Shown here one piece after another: positions 48,796 to 59,782 of a DNA stretch of 64,000 bases (position 1 is the stretch's first letter; each line of letters begins with the position of its first letter). Location: NCBI RefSeq assembly GCF_024679095.1, contig NC_066531.1:7794115-7858114 (forward strand). Direction: 5' to 3'. The position numbers and the translations under genes are program-made. The stretch is from Eriocheir sinensis. Its lineage: Eukaryota > Arthropoda > Malacostraca > Decapoda > Varunidae. The notes under the pieces are model-generated. The model was not told the origin of the DNA. It saw nothing but the letters and a program-made list of their open reading frames with translations, and did no database searches.

Positions 48796-49532
48796 TGTTT
48801 GCCACACAAGTCACCATTTTGATAACTGCAGTAAAGAATGAGTTGAGTGAAAGTCATAGTGTTAACCACATTGAAATCTTTGGGCGACTGACAAATACTC
48901 TTGTCTTCGTTTTATTTAAGGATATAAAACGAAAACCACCAATTTTAATGGGTAACCAAAAGAAATATATCAATCAAACTAATTTTTCGTGTTTTATTTT
49001 GCGATGACTAACATTTACTCTTTCCCAATCTACTGAAAAGTACTTTGCAAGAAAATACATATCATACACGTTATATAAAGGATGTAAGTCAAATAACGCG
49101 AAAAAGTGTTGTTTTGTGCGAAATATGGAGACAGGTAACGAATGTTTTTTTCTCCATAAATGAATACAATGCTAGTAGTAGGGCATTGAAAAACTCAATA
49201 AATTAATAACTTCGTAATGAATTGTTTTTACCACGTGCTACTGCCACTAAGCGAGCGTTGATGCCGATTTTTTATATATATGCCTCGGCCCGAGGGAGTC
49301 TTAAGATGGCTGCTGCGGGCTTCAGGATTTACACGGAGTTAACCATTCCAGTTATAATACAGATCAGTGTTCATTATTCATCGACGCTAACACAAATGAT
49401 GACTTTCAAGGAAAAGTGAAGAAACTTGGATAGATATTCTGTTTCTTATTTATTGACTCTCCTTTAAGTATTCGACAGCATTGAAAGAACTGTTTCTTCC
49501 CGTTTATTAATTCTTTTACCACCTAAAACACC

Positions 49533-49565
<33 letters not shown>

Positions 49566-49744
49566 GGCTATATACAGCAATCAAGCAATCAAGCACCAGT
49601 TTCTTTAGCGTCGTTCAAGTTTTCTTCATTGGTCGAGTCACCCCTAAAGCCGCGAAACTCCCTAAGATTGGAAACTTCTTCGCCGTGGTTCCCCTTCTGC
49701 CTTAGCGATTCAAGGCCAGACAGTCACTCGGACCCCAAATTGAG
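48796..49744. other. Unassigned stretch
   Basis: No gene is visible. A short CAC run followed by AAC repeats lies near 49526-49563. Confidence 0.4.
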
Positions 49745-50400
49745 TTCTAGGTGTTGAGGGGAAAGTACGAAGAAAAAAAAGAAAATAACGTGAGAAACTA
49801 AAATAGAGCAATAAAAAAAAAAAAATACACTCCCAATCAAACCTAATGAAACCTTACCAAGCCTAATAACAAATAATTACAGAACGTCTCGAGGAATTAA
49901 CAGAAAAATAAGAAGAAAATGCCGTAATAAACTAGTGTGGCAGGATCAAAATGCTTTCCCACCCTAATCAAGCCGTGTGTGACCAAACCTAACCACGTAT
50001 AACCAAGCCTAACCAAAACAAATTACAGATCATCTCGAGGGAAAACTAGAAAAAAAGAGGAAAAGAACGACGTAAGAACCTTAAAGTGGCAGGCTCAAAA
50101 TGCTCTTTCACTCTAAATAAATCGAGGGTATCCAAGCCGATCTAAGTCTAACCAAGCCAAAGGAAAACTTATCGCAGTGTGTCTTTGGGGTAAAAAGTCA
50201 GAAAAAGGGAGCATACGTCGTAAGAAATTGAAGCAAATAATAAATAAATAAATAAATAAATATATAAAAGATATTGAAAAAGAATCTCAAATCAAGTGTA
50301 ATCAGATTCTTCAGATATAACCAAGCCGAATCACGTCACTTAAAAAAAACGTAACCGAGCCAAAGTAGATGAAAGGGAACCGAAGTTAAAAACCCAGCTG
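49745..50400 (+). repeat. Degenerate tandem repeat, period about 134-150 bp
   Basis: Landmark ACAGAACGTCTCGAGG (ends 49894) recurs as ACAGATCATCTCGAGG (ends 50040) and GCAGTGTGTCTTTGGGG (ends 50190); an earlier weak copy ends near 49760. Each is followed by an A-rich block, a GACGTAAGAA-like block, GTGGCAGGCTCAAAATGCT-like sequence, then CCAAGCCTAACC-like runs. Four decayed units are visible. Confidence 0.65.
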
Positions 50401-50986
50401 AACCTAACGTCGATCCACTGCATCCAATCAAACTTGTCCCAACGTAACTTAACCCAGCCGGAGCCAACCCAGCGAACAACACAGATGGCCCACCCACGCC
50501 TTACCCAACCTAGCTGAACGTGGCCAAATATTTATTAAGTGGAATCATACAGGTAAATAACGTAAGATATTTGAGACTGGAAAAAAAGAAACAAACAAAC
50601 AAGCCTAACAGCATGACCTTCAGGTAAAAATGGATTGAAAATTAAGTTTGTCAAGGTGTTTAAAAGCATTCATTTGCAGGTATAGCATTTTAGATTCCTT
50701 ATTAGTGGTAGTATACGTAATGTACAAAGAGGTGAGTTAGGTCAGAACTAGAAACGCTTCCCAGTTGCGGTAATACCGGTTTAAATTCATAACTGCAGAA
50801 ACATAGTGAATTAAATATATGTTGCATTAGAACTAAGTCCACTTCCCAGTTGTAAGCATAAAGTTTTAGGCAAGGCATACCCGAAAGTGAGTAGCATTAG
50901 ACCTCGAACCTCGAAATGTAGACCAGATAGTGCTGAGGACTAAACCTGTGCCTTCTGAGTCGAGGTCAAGGAGGCTACTAACTGAT
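50401..50986. other. Unassigned stretch with decayed repeat pieces
   Basis: The CCNAGCCNAACC motif continues to about 50530. GTGAGTTAGGTCAGAACTAG and CTTCCCAGTTG near 50731-50855 resemble the units at 51604-51810. No gene is visible. Confidence 0.4.
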
Positions 50987-51358
50987 GAGCCGATACCGAT
51001 GATCTAAAAGGTCACCGTGCCATGGACCTTTTCTGCGGCACTGTACCTGAGCCGATACCGATGATCTAAAAGGTCACCGTGCCATGGACCTTTTCTGCGG
51101 CACTGTACCTGAGCCGATACCAATGATCTAAAAGGTCACCGTGCCATGGACCTTTTCTGCGGCACTGTACCTGAGCCGATACCAATGATCTAAAAGGTCA
51201 CCGTGCCATGGGCCTTTTCTGCGGCACTGTACCTGAGCTGATACCGATGATCTACAAGGTCACCGTGCCATGGGCTTTTTCTGCGGCATTGTACCTGAAC
51301 CGATACCGATGAGCTAAAAGGTCATCGTGCCATGGGCCTTTTCTGCGTCACTGTACCT
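50987..51358 (+). repeat. Six tandem copies of a 62-bp repeat with an internal hairpin
   Basis: Units start at 50987, 51049, 51111, 51173, 51235 and 51297. Each contains GAGCCGATACCGATGATCT, AAAAGGTCACCGTGCCATGG, ACCTTTTCTGCGG and CACTGTACCT. AAAAGGTC and GACCTTTT within each unit can pair as a stem. The copies differ by a few substitutions, most in the last two. Confidence 0.95.
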
Positions 51359-52142
51359 GACACCACCGCCCAAAAATGTGGAAATTAAGAAAATGTGACC
51401 CCGCCCGCACTCGGGCTAGCTGGAAACCATTTTAATTAACCCACAATGGTTATATACAGTACATAAACTACAATAACGCAGTGAAAATCTCGGAATGCTA
51501 CACTAACATGTTATTGCAATGTCTCTGATAAACTAAAACCTTTTGGCATTTGTGTCACCCCGTTCTATATTCCTTAACAGCCGGATTATAGTGAATAAAA
51601 AAAGTGAGTTTCATTGATACTAGAACCTCTTCACAGTTGCATCCATTCCTTGTTCGTTAATAGCCGGAACATCGCCAATCAAAGAAGTGAGTTTCATTGC
51701 CACAAGGACCTCTTCATAGCTGCAGCCATTCCGCGTTGGAAGAATCTTTACCGCAGTTAATTTATGTAGCAGAGGAGCGAGTCAGGCTGGAACCTCTTCC
51801 CAGGGCTAACCGACTCTCCGCCGCGTCCATTAGTGCTCGAAAACCGGGTGAAAAAGATAATGGCCACACCGCCACCACCTCCATTATACAAATTTAATTA
51901 GCGTCACCGCCACCATTTGGAAGTAATTAGAGCAGTCTGTCTCCTCGCTAATACCAAACCTTCATCTTGTTAAAGGACGAAATGTGTTGATAGGGAAAAC
52001 AGATACGCGTGCCATGATGAAGGTTTAAATTGAGTCATTTGACGCTTAAAAAAAAGTAATTTCACGCTAATTTCGGAGGGAGAGATTTGCCCTGACCCCT
52101 GAATGTGTAAACCAACTCTTTGTTTTTCTCTTCTGCGTTCGT
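51359..52142. other. Unassigned stretch with an ~85-bp degenerate repeat
   Basis: Between 51604 and 51810, GTGAGTTTCATTG, then CCTCTTCACAGTTGCA and CCATTCC recur about three times (51604, 51687 and a weaker copy at 51778). The rest shows nothing I can support. Confidence 0.5.
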
Positions 52143-52196
52143 GTGTGTCTGTGTGTGTGTGTATGTATGTATGTCTGCATGTATGTATGTTTGTTA
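52143..52196 (+). repeat. (GT)n/(GTAT)n microsatellite
   Basis: Short GT run passing into ATGT repeats. A small GA run also lies at about 52467-52486. Confidence 0.9.
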
Positions 52197-52624
52197 GTGA
52201 AAATCGTGGTCGTGGTGGTCGTGGTAGCTAGTCGTGTACTTGTTATTTTTACTCCTGTTATTGTTTTTGTCGTGGTGTTTTTTGCTGTTACTGTTGTTCT
52301 TATTCTCAACATCATGGTAAAGGTTCATTGCACGAGGAATTTCATAATATCGTAGAAGAAAAAAAGAAATGAAATCCAAAGGAAAGGAAACAGAAAGGAA
52401 AAAAAACGAATGTGAGACGAAAATAACCGTCGATAAAGAAAAGAAGGAAAAAAGTGATCATGTAAGAGAGAGAGAGAGAGAGAGAGGAGTCATCCCATGC
52501 GATATAAAAGTGGAGACTACATTCGTTCAGCCAAGTGAGGTATTTTATTTTGTGAGCAATTATTAGGAAAGTTGCTCCATATATCATTTCTTCATCACAC
52601 CTACATTCTCTTATTTCCTTCAGC

Positions 52625-53060
52625 ATAACAAAAGTAAGTTATTTTGGCGAGCAGTGAGTGGGGACCTACACTGACTATCTCTTTCTTCTTGCCTATCTTC
52701 GCTTCTAATCTGCAATACTGTAAAGATATATATTTTTGGTAACAGAGGCAACGCAACACAGAATCTATCCTCCTCTTCACTCCTCTTCGCTTCTTATGTT
52801 CAATGAGTCAAGGGAGCTATTGTTGGTGACGAGTGGTAGCTGTGCACATACTATCTCCTCCCACTCATGCCTCTGCTCACTCTTCTTCCGTATAGTAAAG
52901 ACAGTTATTTTTCTTGAGAACAGTCAGTGAGTGGTACACAAAATCTTTCCTCCTCTTCGCGCCTCTTTGGTTCTTCTGTTCAATGCGTCAAGGGAGTTAT
53001 TTTTGGTGACCAGTGGGAACGATACACAAAATATCCCGTTCCATTTATATCTCTGGGCAC
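52625..53060 (+). repeat. Degenerate tandem repeat, period about 85-95 bp
   Basis: Units with GGGAGYTATTTTTGGTGACC, a GTGG-rich block, CACAAAATCTNTCC and CCTCTTCGC, then TTCTTCTGTTCAATGCGTC recur near 52634, 52728, 52811, 52900 and 52990. The units are diverged, and no reading frame is shared between them. Confidence 0.65.
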
Positions 53061-53607
53061 GTATTCTCAGATGATCTCGGCTCTCACAACATATTTCCCA
53101 GTAAGGTCACGCGGGAGATTACTCGGATTTTCCTCATCAGTGTTTTTGTACATGCATGGTGCAGAAGTCTTGCCAAACTATCACTAGGCTCACAAAACTA
53201 CCCATGGAAATACCCACATGCTTCTTCAATACTAGTGAACGCCCAGTACCCTTCCAAAAGTCTGCCCTACTTAACCAGTCAGCTCTCTATCATTACGGGT
53301 CCCTCCACGCATAGTGAGGTCACTGGGAGGCGTGATTTGGCGTTCCTCGGAAAGGGATCACTTTGCTCCTTCTTCTCCTCTACTATACTCTCACTACTAT
53401 TACTCTCAAGGGATTGTTTACAATACTGTGGGTGGTTGCAGTGCAGTGTAAAGACTGCATGATGTGACCACACTGTGAATCCTCTCTGTACACGACCATC
53501 AGTACTCGATGAACACTACAGACTGAAATGACTTCACACTCGCCCTTCATTGAAAGCGCTCTAGCTGCCTCTAATGAAAAGTGCAAATTGAGCGCTGAAG
53601 TGTTGTT

Positions 53608-53823
53608 GGCCAGTTTGAAGTACAGGTTCCGTGCGTGATTACCAGTTTGGGGACAGAGAATGGCCAGTTTGAAGTACAGGTTCCGTGCGTGATTACCAGT
53701 TTGGGGACAGAGAATGGCCAGTTTGAAGTACAGGTTCCGTGCGTGATTACCAGTTTGGGGACAGAGAATGGCCAGTTTGAAGTACAGGTTCCGTGCGTGA
53801 TTACCAGTTTGGGGACAGAGAAA
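53608..53823 (+). repeat. Four essentially identical copies of a 54-bp repeat
   Basis: Units start at 53608, 53662, 53716 and 53770 and differ only at the last base of the last unit. Each contains GGCCAGTTTGAAGTACAGG, TTCCGTGCGTGATTACC and AGTTTGGGGACAGAGAA. The period is 18 codons, so frames stay open on both strands through the array. No gene is recognised around it. Confidence 0.97.
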
Positions 53824-54490
53824 AGAAGAAAAGTGCAGAAAGGAAGATGAAAAAATAAAGGATGAAAGGAAGCAGCAGCTGAAGGAAGGCAAGGCGCAGG
53901 AGGAGGAGGAGAAAGGAGAGAAAAAAAGGAACGAAAGAGAGAAAAAAGTGAAAAGGAAGGAGATATAGTCTAGCAGCAGTCTCCCAAAAAGCGCCCTATT
54001 TAAGCAACAACCCAAACCCAAGGTACAACATTTGTCCTCATGCATAAAATCGTTCACTGGTATGTCTGGCAATAGAAAATCCATGATGACGTTGCAGGAA
54101 ACTGGTGCGAGTTGAAAAATCGACGTTTTTGTAAACATACCCCACCCAAAACATGCAATTTTCATGTATGGCTCTGAATTATTATGCAAATGACTAAAAT
54201 GTCTCCAAAATGGTTTTACTTTATGAAGTTGAGGCCAATAAATAAAACTATATCTTTTTAGCATTAAATCAATTCCCTAAATAAGTTATTTATCAATAAA
54301 ATGTAAAATTATGGTTAAAAATTGACTCTCGTTTTGAAATTGACAAGTCACACAAATGCCTCTCAATAAATAATGCTTCAAGAGTTTGCTTTCAAACAAG
54401 TTTTAGAATTTGCCCAGACATCCCCTTCATGCTGCCAGATCATTGGTAGTAAGAGGTATTGCTTCTGAATCCTTACAGATCACTTGATGC
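53824..54490. other. Purine-rich then AT-rich stretch before the Gypsy element
   Basis: 53824-53965 is G/A-rich on the plus strand. It keeps a minus-strand frame of 293 codons open together with the 54-bp array, but I see no protein family in it. Nothing is recognised in 53970-54486. Bases 54487-54490 are the ATGC target duplication of the Gypsy insertion. Confidence 0.5.
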
Positions 54491-54994
54491 TGTAGTGACC
54501 CTCTAAGTCTCTCCATTTTCTATTGCTCATCCCGTTCTCTCCATCTTCCATTTCTTCAGTCTACCCTTAACTCATCACGCTCTCTTTCTTTTCTCTCACT
54601 TTCAACACACACTATTCCATTTCATCTATTACACATATTCATCACACATTAATTTCTTTTCTTATGAGTCACTACATATTATAAATGTATATAATCATTC
54701 CTATTATTATAAGCGACATTATGTGCAACTAACATCACCAAAGAGCTAATATTATAAACGCTACTGTATATCAACCATTATAAATATTCATTCATAATAT
54801 TCAAATACATGTATAGCCTCAAAATAAATGTCTTCCTCAATGGAGTCATCACTGGTTATTAGTTGAGTCTTTTAACCTACAAGGCGGCTTTAACGGACCC
54901 AAACGGCGTTGTACCAGCTACAACGTATGCTGCCTCGAAAACACACAAACAGAAATGTTTGGTTTTCGCTGTAGCGGCCTAGGCTGCCGCTACA
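54491..54994 (+). repeat. Gypsy 5' LTR, 504 bp
   Basis: Starts TGTAGTGACC and ends GCCGCTACA. It is identical to the 3' LTR except for one extra AC in an ACACAC run (504 versus 502 bp). Confidence 0.97.
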
Positions 54995-55662
54995 ATTGGT
55001 GACCTCCGGACCTGAGTTACGAGGTACACCTCGGTTATTTGCTGCTGTCGCTGCTGGCCATGCTTCGTCCGTTCCGTCGCGGCCCAAGCTACCGCCCCCG
55101 GAGGATCCACCGGCCCGCAGCAGGTCGCGCTCCGCCTCCGGCCCTCCCAACGTGACCCGAGGCTCTCCTGCCGCCGGCCAGTTCCTGCCCTCACCCGCGC
55201 CATCTCGCCTCGGCCCATCCCAAGGACTCAGCCAGCAGCCCAGGCCCCCCACGTAGGTGTCGCCTTACTCGCACCTGTACCTCGCCACTCCTACCTCAGC
55301 CCAGCCCAGCCAGCCATTCCGACGCCGCCCCTACGACTCCCTCACCCCGCCGTACCTCGCCCCACCCAGCCCAGCCACCCGCTCCTACGGGTAACTCACC
55401 TCCGCGCATCAGCCTCTACCTGCTCCACGGACATCGAGTACAGCGTCACCCCTACACCCAGCAGTGCTCAGTGACGTGCCATGTGTGCATGCATGTGCAG
55501 TGACGCCCCGACAACAACACTAGTGCCGTTTCCCATCACTCTGTTTCAAACAGCGAGCGAGTGCGTGAATGTGCAGTGACACCCATGGCATGTAACAAGC
55601 CATAAGTGAGTGAGTGTGTGTGTAGTGACGCCCCTCCCGGCAGTGCTCCCCGTCGGTAGTCA
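54995..55662 (+). other. Gypsy leader region without a recognisable gag capsid
   Basis: Holds the primer-binding-like site and a GC-rich, proline-rich-coding leader, with short frames such as 54996-55256. The capsid domain expected between here and the gag C-terminus is not recognised in any frame. Confidence 0.5.
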
Positions 55663-58089
55663 GTGCTTCCCCGACGTAGTTTACCGCTTAGTGCTGTGCT
55701 CCGTTACACCTCCGGGATGCCTGACGCGACTCTCTGCCTCCAGCCGCCGCGGCCCCTGGCTACACTGCCAGCGCCTCTACACGCGGTCATGGCCTCCACA
55801 ACCGACACCGACCCTGCCCTAACGTGCCCCTCCACGATGTCTGACGACGACGCTGCACAGGGCGTGGCCAGCCTCCATGCCCCCACCGTCACCAGCGACA
55901 GTCTGACCCACCAACTCACGGCTCTTATCACTAAGCTACGAACAGAGGTCAACACGCTCAGGGAGGACATCAGGAGCCAACGCAGCCACTCCTCGTCACC
56001 ACACAGCCACTCCTCGTCGCCACACGGCCACTCCTCGTCACCACACCACCACTCCTCGTCACCCCGCCGCCACTCCACCTCCAGTAGTAGCCCCTCACAT
56101 AGCTCCGGCGTCTGCTACTACCACAGGAGGTTCGGCAAGGATGCCAGGCAGTGCACATCTCCCTGCGGCTTCCAGGGTTCGTCACAACAGCCCGGGCGTG
56201 GACTAACAGCTCACAGCGTCCGCCAACACACCTCGAAGCTGTTCCACATCTTCGACCCACTCTCCCGCACCAACTTCCTCATCGACACTGGAGCCGAGGT
56301 CAGCGTCCTCCCCGCCACACCAAGCCAGAGGTCCTTACCAACCATCGCTCGCCTCTACGCTGCTAACGGCACGGGGATCCCTGTTTTCAAGAAACAGACG
56401 CTCCAGCTCAACCTCAACCTTCGCAGGTCGTTCGAGTGGACCTTCTACGTGGCAACAGTTTCACAACCTATCCTGGGCGCCGATTTCCTGTCTCGCTACA
56501 ATCTCCTGATCGACCTCAAAAGTCGCAAGCTCCTGGATCCCTTAACATCCGTCTCCACCAGAACGAGAGCAGCAGCAGGCGAAAGCACCCACATATCCAC
56601 CATCAGCGCAGGCAACCGGTTCGCGTCTCTCCTCAAGTCCTTCCCGACGCTGACGCAGCCCCACACAGCGAACAAGCCTGTGAAGCACCACGTCACACAC
56701 CACATCGAGACGACCGGACCACCAACATACGCCAAGGCTCGCCGCTTAGCTCCAGAACGCTACCAACAAGCCAAGGCCGAATTCGAGTCGCTGATGCGCC
56801 AAGGAGTTATCCGCCCCAGCTCAAGCAACTGGTCGTCTGCCCTCCACGTCGTGCCCAAGAAGAACGGCGACATACGACCATGCGGCGACTACAGAGCCCT
56901 CAACTCGCGCACCGTCATGGATCGCTATCCGGTGCCGAATATTCAGGAGTTCTCCTCACAGCTTGCTGGCTCCACCATCTTCTCCAGGATCGACCTCATC
57001 AAAGCCTTCCACCAGATCCCAGTCAACCCAGCAGACATCCCGAAGACAGCCATCGTTACACCTTTCGGCTTGTACGAGTACGTACGGATGCCCTTTGGAC
57101 TCAAGAACTCTGCCCAAACCTTCCAGAGGTTTATGGACGAAGTGCTGCGAGGACTGACATTCTGCTTCGCCTACATCGACGACGTCCTCATCGCCAGTCC
57201 TGACGCCGACACACACCGCCAACATCTGGAGCAGGTTTTCACCCGTCTTCAGGACTATGGCATCCAGATAAGCGTTGAGAAGTCAGAGTTTGGTGTTACC
57301 TCCGTCGACTTCCTCGGCCACACCGTCTCTCCTTCAGGCATCACTCCCATCCCTTCCCGCTGCGACGCCATTCAACAGTTCCCGAAGCCGACAACTCAGC
57401 GCCAGCTCAAGCAGTTCCTCGGGATGATCAACTACTACAACCGCTTCATTCCACGCTGCGCACTCATCTTTCAGCCACTCTACTCCATGATCAAGCCCTG
57501 CAAGAGAGGCCAGTCCGTCACACTCGCCTGGACTCTCCAAGCTGACGACGCCTTTCTCAAAGCCAAGGAGGCACTGAAGGCTGTTACCACACTCAGCTTC
57601 CCTACTCCAGACGCCACTACTTCAATCTCCACGGATGCCTCAGACACCGGCGTTGGTGGAGTCTTGCAGCAGCACGTAAACGGAGCCTGGAGACCCATTG
57701 CATTCTTCTCACAGAAACTCAACAACGCCGAGAAGAAGTACAGCGCCTTCGACAGAGAACTTCTCGCCATCTACAAGGCTGTCAAGCGCTTCAGATACTT
57801 CATCGAAGGCCGGGAATTTCACATATACACCGACCACAAGCCTCTTGCCACAACCTTCATCAACAACAAGTCCACCTACTCTCCCAGGCAGCTGCGCCAC
57901 ATCGACTTCATCTCTCAGTTCACGACAGACATCCAGTACGTCAAAGGCGAAGACAACATCCCCGCCGACGCTCTCTCCCGTAACATCTCTGCAACATCCT
58001 CCTCCCTCATCGATTATGCCGCCATTGCTGCAGACCAAGTCGACGACGCCGAGCTGCAGCAATTGAGGATAACCCCGCTTTGTCGATGA
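55663..58089 (+). CDS. pol: Gypsy gag C-terminus, protease, reverse transcriptase and RNase H
   Basis: An 808-codon frame that processes and copies the element RNA. Internal ATGs at 55789 (MASTTDTD) and 55837 (MSDDD) may be truer starts than 55663. Residues 80-105 form a short coiled segment and 108-148 a Ser/His-rich spacer. Residues 150-170 read [15 protein letters not shown] then TSPCGF, the cysteine/histidine end of gag seen in this Gypsy group. Protease motif [10 protein letters not shown] is at 208-217 and LGADFL near 271. RT begins near 375 ([16 protein letters not shown]) with [13 protein letters not shown] at 441-453, [16 protein letters not shown] near 476 and the catalytic YIDD at 504-507. 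RNase H has [11 protein letters not shown] around 656-666 and YTDHKPL downstream. No stop or shift is seen in this part. The frame ends just after the connection region, where the integrase N-terminus begins in other frames. Confidence 0.93.
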   Translation: MLPRRSLPLSAVLRYTSGMPDATLCLQPPRPLATLPAPLHAVMASTTDTDPALTCPSTMSDDDAAQGVASLHAPTVTSDSLTHQLTALITKLRTEVNTLREDIRSQRSHSSSPHSHSSSPHGHSSSPHHHSSSPRRHSTSSSSPSHSSGVCYYHRRFGKDARQCTSPCGFQGSSQQPGRGLTAHSVRQHTSKLFHIFDPLSRTNFLIDTGAEVSVLPATPSQRSLPTIARLYAANGTGIPVFKKQTLQLNLNLRRSFEWTFYVATVSQPILGADFLSRYNLLIDLKSRKLLDPLTSVSTRTRAAAGESTHISTISAGNRFASLLKSFPTLTQPHTANKPVKHHVTHHIETTGPPTYAKARRLAPERYQQAKAEFESLMRQGVIRPSSSNWSSALHVVPKKNGDIRPCGDYRALNSRTVMDRYPVPNIQEFSSQLAGSTIFSRIDLIKAFHQIPVNPADIPKTAIVTPFGLYEYVRMPFGLKNSAQTFQRFMDEVLRGLTFCFAYIDDVLIASPDADTHRQHLEQVFTRLQDYGIQISVEKSEFGVTSVDFLGHTVSPSGITPIPSRCDAIQQFPKPTTQRQLKQFLGMINYYNRFIPRCALIFQPLYSMIKPCKRGQSVTLAWTLQADDAFLKAKEALKAVTTLSFPTPDATTSISTDASDTGVGGVLQQHVNGAWRPIAFFSQKLNNAEKKYSAFDRELLAIYKAVKRFRYFIEGREFHIYTDHKPLATTFINNKSTYSPRQLRHIDFISQFTTDIQYVKGEDNIPADALSRNISATSSSLIDYAAIAADQVDDAELQQLRITPLCR

Positions 58090-58236
58090 GGCGAGTCGAG
58101 TTCCCAGGACCAACGTGCACCTGTACGCTGACGCATCTACCGCCACCATCCGGCCCTACCTGCCGAAGAACCACCGGTACCCACTCTTCCGCCAGCTGCA
58201 CGACCTCTCTCACCCGGGATCCGAGCGTCACAACGG
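58090..58236 (+). pseudogene. Gypsy integrase N-terminal zinc-binding region, frame-broken
   Basis: The expected link between RNase H and the integrase core is present but distributed over frames: frame 3 carries [11 protein letters not shown] to about 58105, frame 2 carries HLYADASTATIRPYLP and LFRQLHDLSHPG (the HH half of the HHCC zinc motif) to about 58215, and frame 1 resumes with QRMMSSRFIW. The shifts cancel out. They could be real mutations or sequence errors. Confidence 0.7.
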
Positions 58237-59265
58237 ATGATGTCCTCACGCTTCATATGGACGGGGATCAACAAGGACGTCAGAGACTGGACCCGCACCT
58301 GCGTCCAGTGCCAGGCTTCCAAGGTGACGCGCCACACCGTCTCGCCTCCAGCAGCGTTCACGCCCCGATCCTCCAGACTCGAACACGTCCACGTCGACCT
58401 CGTCGGCCCACTTCCACACTCCAACGGCTACAAGTACCTCCTCACCTGCGTTGACAGGTTCACACGCTGGCCCGAAGCTGTCCCGGTCGAAGACATAACA
58501 ACGGACACCATCGCCAGAGCCTTCGTCAACACCTGGGTGTCGCGCTTCGGTACGCCTCTCAGCCTCACATCCGACCGTGGAAGCCAGTTCGAGTCGAGCC
58601 TTTGGGACAAGGTCATGTCCATCCTGGGGATTAAGCGGATCAGAACCGCCAGCTACCATCCTCAGTCAAATGGCCTTGTCGAGCGCTTCCACCGCCAACT
58701 CAAGGCCTCGCTGGCAGCAACAGTTCAGGACCGCAGCGACTGGACGACTCTGCCTCTAGCCCTCCTCGGCATACGGACGTCCCTCAAAGAAGACTTTGGC
58801 CACTCCTCTGCAGAGCTCCTGTACGGCACCACTCTCCGCCTTCCAGGAGAGGTTCTCTCGCCCACTCCTGGCCCTCCCTGCGACATACAGGACTACGCCA
58901 GGAACCTCAAGAACGCCATGCAGAGACTCCAACCAGTGCCGCCACGTACATCACCCTCCAAGACGTTCGTAAGCCAGGACCTCGACACCTGCACACACGT
59001 GTTCGTACGGGTGGACGCCGTAAAGAAGCCCCTACAACAGCCATATGACGGCCCGTTCGCTGTCACCAGGAGGACGCGTAAACACGTCACCATTGACCGC
59101 CACGGAAAATCCGATGTCATCGCCATCGACCGGGTCAAGCCCGCGTACCTCCTGCAGCCAGATCCTCCACCCACCAACACCGTGTTAGTGTCCCCCAGAC
59201 CAGTACTGACCGACAAAATCCAGTGCCGCAAGAGACATGTAACGTTCCTCCTCCCTCGTCACTAG
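58237..59265 (+). CDS. Gypsy integrase, core and C-terminal domain
   Basis: A 342-codon frame in the same phase as the upstream pol frame. It inserts the cDNA copy into the genome. CVQCQ at 22-26 is the CC half of the HHCC zinc motif. The core catalytic residues are D54 (VHVDLVGPLP), D113 (LTSDRGSQFE) and E149 (SNGLVERFH), with 35 residues between the last two, as expected for DD35E. A C-terminal domain with PYDGPFAV and VSIDRVKPAYL-like blocks follows (GPF near 275, IDRVKPAYL near 303). The stop TAG overlaps the start of the polypurine tract. Confidence 0.92.
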   Translation: MMSSRFIWTGINKDVRDWTRTCVQCQASKVTRHTVSPPAAFTPRSSRLEHVHVDLVGPLPHSNGYKYLLTCVDRFTRWPEAVPVEDITTDTIARAFVNTWVSRFGTPLSLTSDRGSQFESSLWDKVMSILGIKRIRTASYHPQSNGLVERFHRQLKASLAATVQDRSDWTTLPLALLGIRTSLKEDFGHSSAELLYGTTLRLPGEVLSPTPGPPCDIQDYARNLKNAMQRLQPVPPRTSPSKTFVSQDLDTCTHVFVRVDAVKKPLQQPYDGPFAVTRRTRKHVTIDRHGKSDVIAIDRVKPAYLLQPDPPPTNTVLVSPRPVLTDKIQCRKRHVTFLLPRH

Positions 59266-59276
59266 GGGGGGAGTTA

Positions 59277-59778
59277 TGTAGTGACCCTCTAAGTCTCTCC
59301 ATTTTCTATTGCTCATCCCGTTCTCTCCATCTTCCATTTCTTCAGTCTACCCTTAACTCATCACGCTCTCTTTCTTTTCTCTCACTTTCAACACACTATT
59401 CCATTTCATCTATTACACATATTCATCACACATTAATTTCTTTTCTTATGAGTCACTACATATTATAAATGTATATAATCATTCCTATTATTATAAGCGA
59501 CATTATGTGCAACTAACATCACCAAAGAGCTAATATTATAAACGCTACTGTATATCAACCATTATAAATATTCATTCATAATATTCAAATACATGTATAG
59601 CCTCAAAATAAATGTCTTCCTCAATGGAGTCATCACTGGTTATTAGTTGAGTCTTTTAACCTACAAGGCGGCTTTAACGGACCCAAACGGCGTTGTACCA
59701 GCTACAACGTATGCTGCCTCGAAAACACACAAACAGAAATGTTTGGTTTTCGCTGTAGCGGCCTAGGCTGCCGCTACA
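59277..59778 (+). repeat. Gypsy 3' LTR, 502 bp
   Basis: Same sequence as the 5' LTR apart from a 2-bp AC deletion near 59396. It is followed by the second ATGC target copy. Confidence 0.97.
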
Positions 59779-59782
59779 ATGC

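Larger units (their letters stand above)
54487..59782 (+). mobile_element. Full-length Ty3/Gypsy LTR retrotransposon with ATGC target duplication
   Basis: Two near-identical LTRs (54491-54994 and 59277-59778) enclose a 4.28-kb internal region. The 4-bp ATGC is duplicated on both sides (54487-54490 and 59779-59782). A primer-binding-like TGGTGACCTCCGG lies just inside the 5' LTR and a polypurine tract (AGGGGGGGAG, about 59264-59273) just before the 3' LTR. Domain order is protease, RT, RNase H, integrase, which defines Ty3/Gypsy. The near-identity of the LTRs indicates a recent insertion. The capsid part of gag is not visible and the reading frame is broken ahead of the integrase core, so this copy is probably not autonomous as sequenced. 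Confidence 0.95.

Noticed and set aside
53383..54264. 293-codon minus-strand frame containing four 18-residue repeats
   Set aside because: Held open by the 54-bp array and a purine-rich block; the flanking translation shows no recognisable domain and the hydrophobic Phe/Ser-rich part comes from GA-rich DNA. I keep only the repeat.
55704..59231. Minus-strand frames across the Gypsy element
   Set aside because: Shadows of GC-rich pol and integrase codons on the opposite strand.
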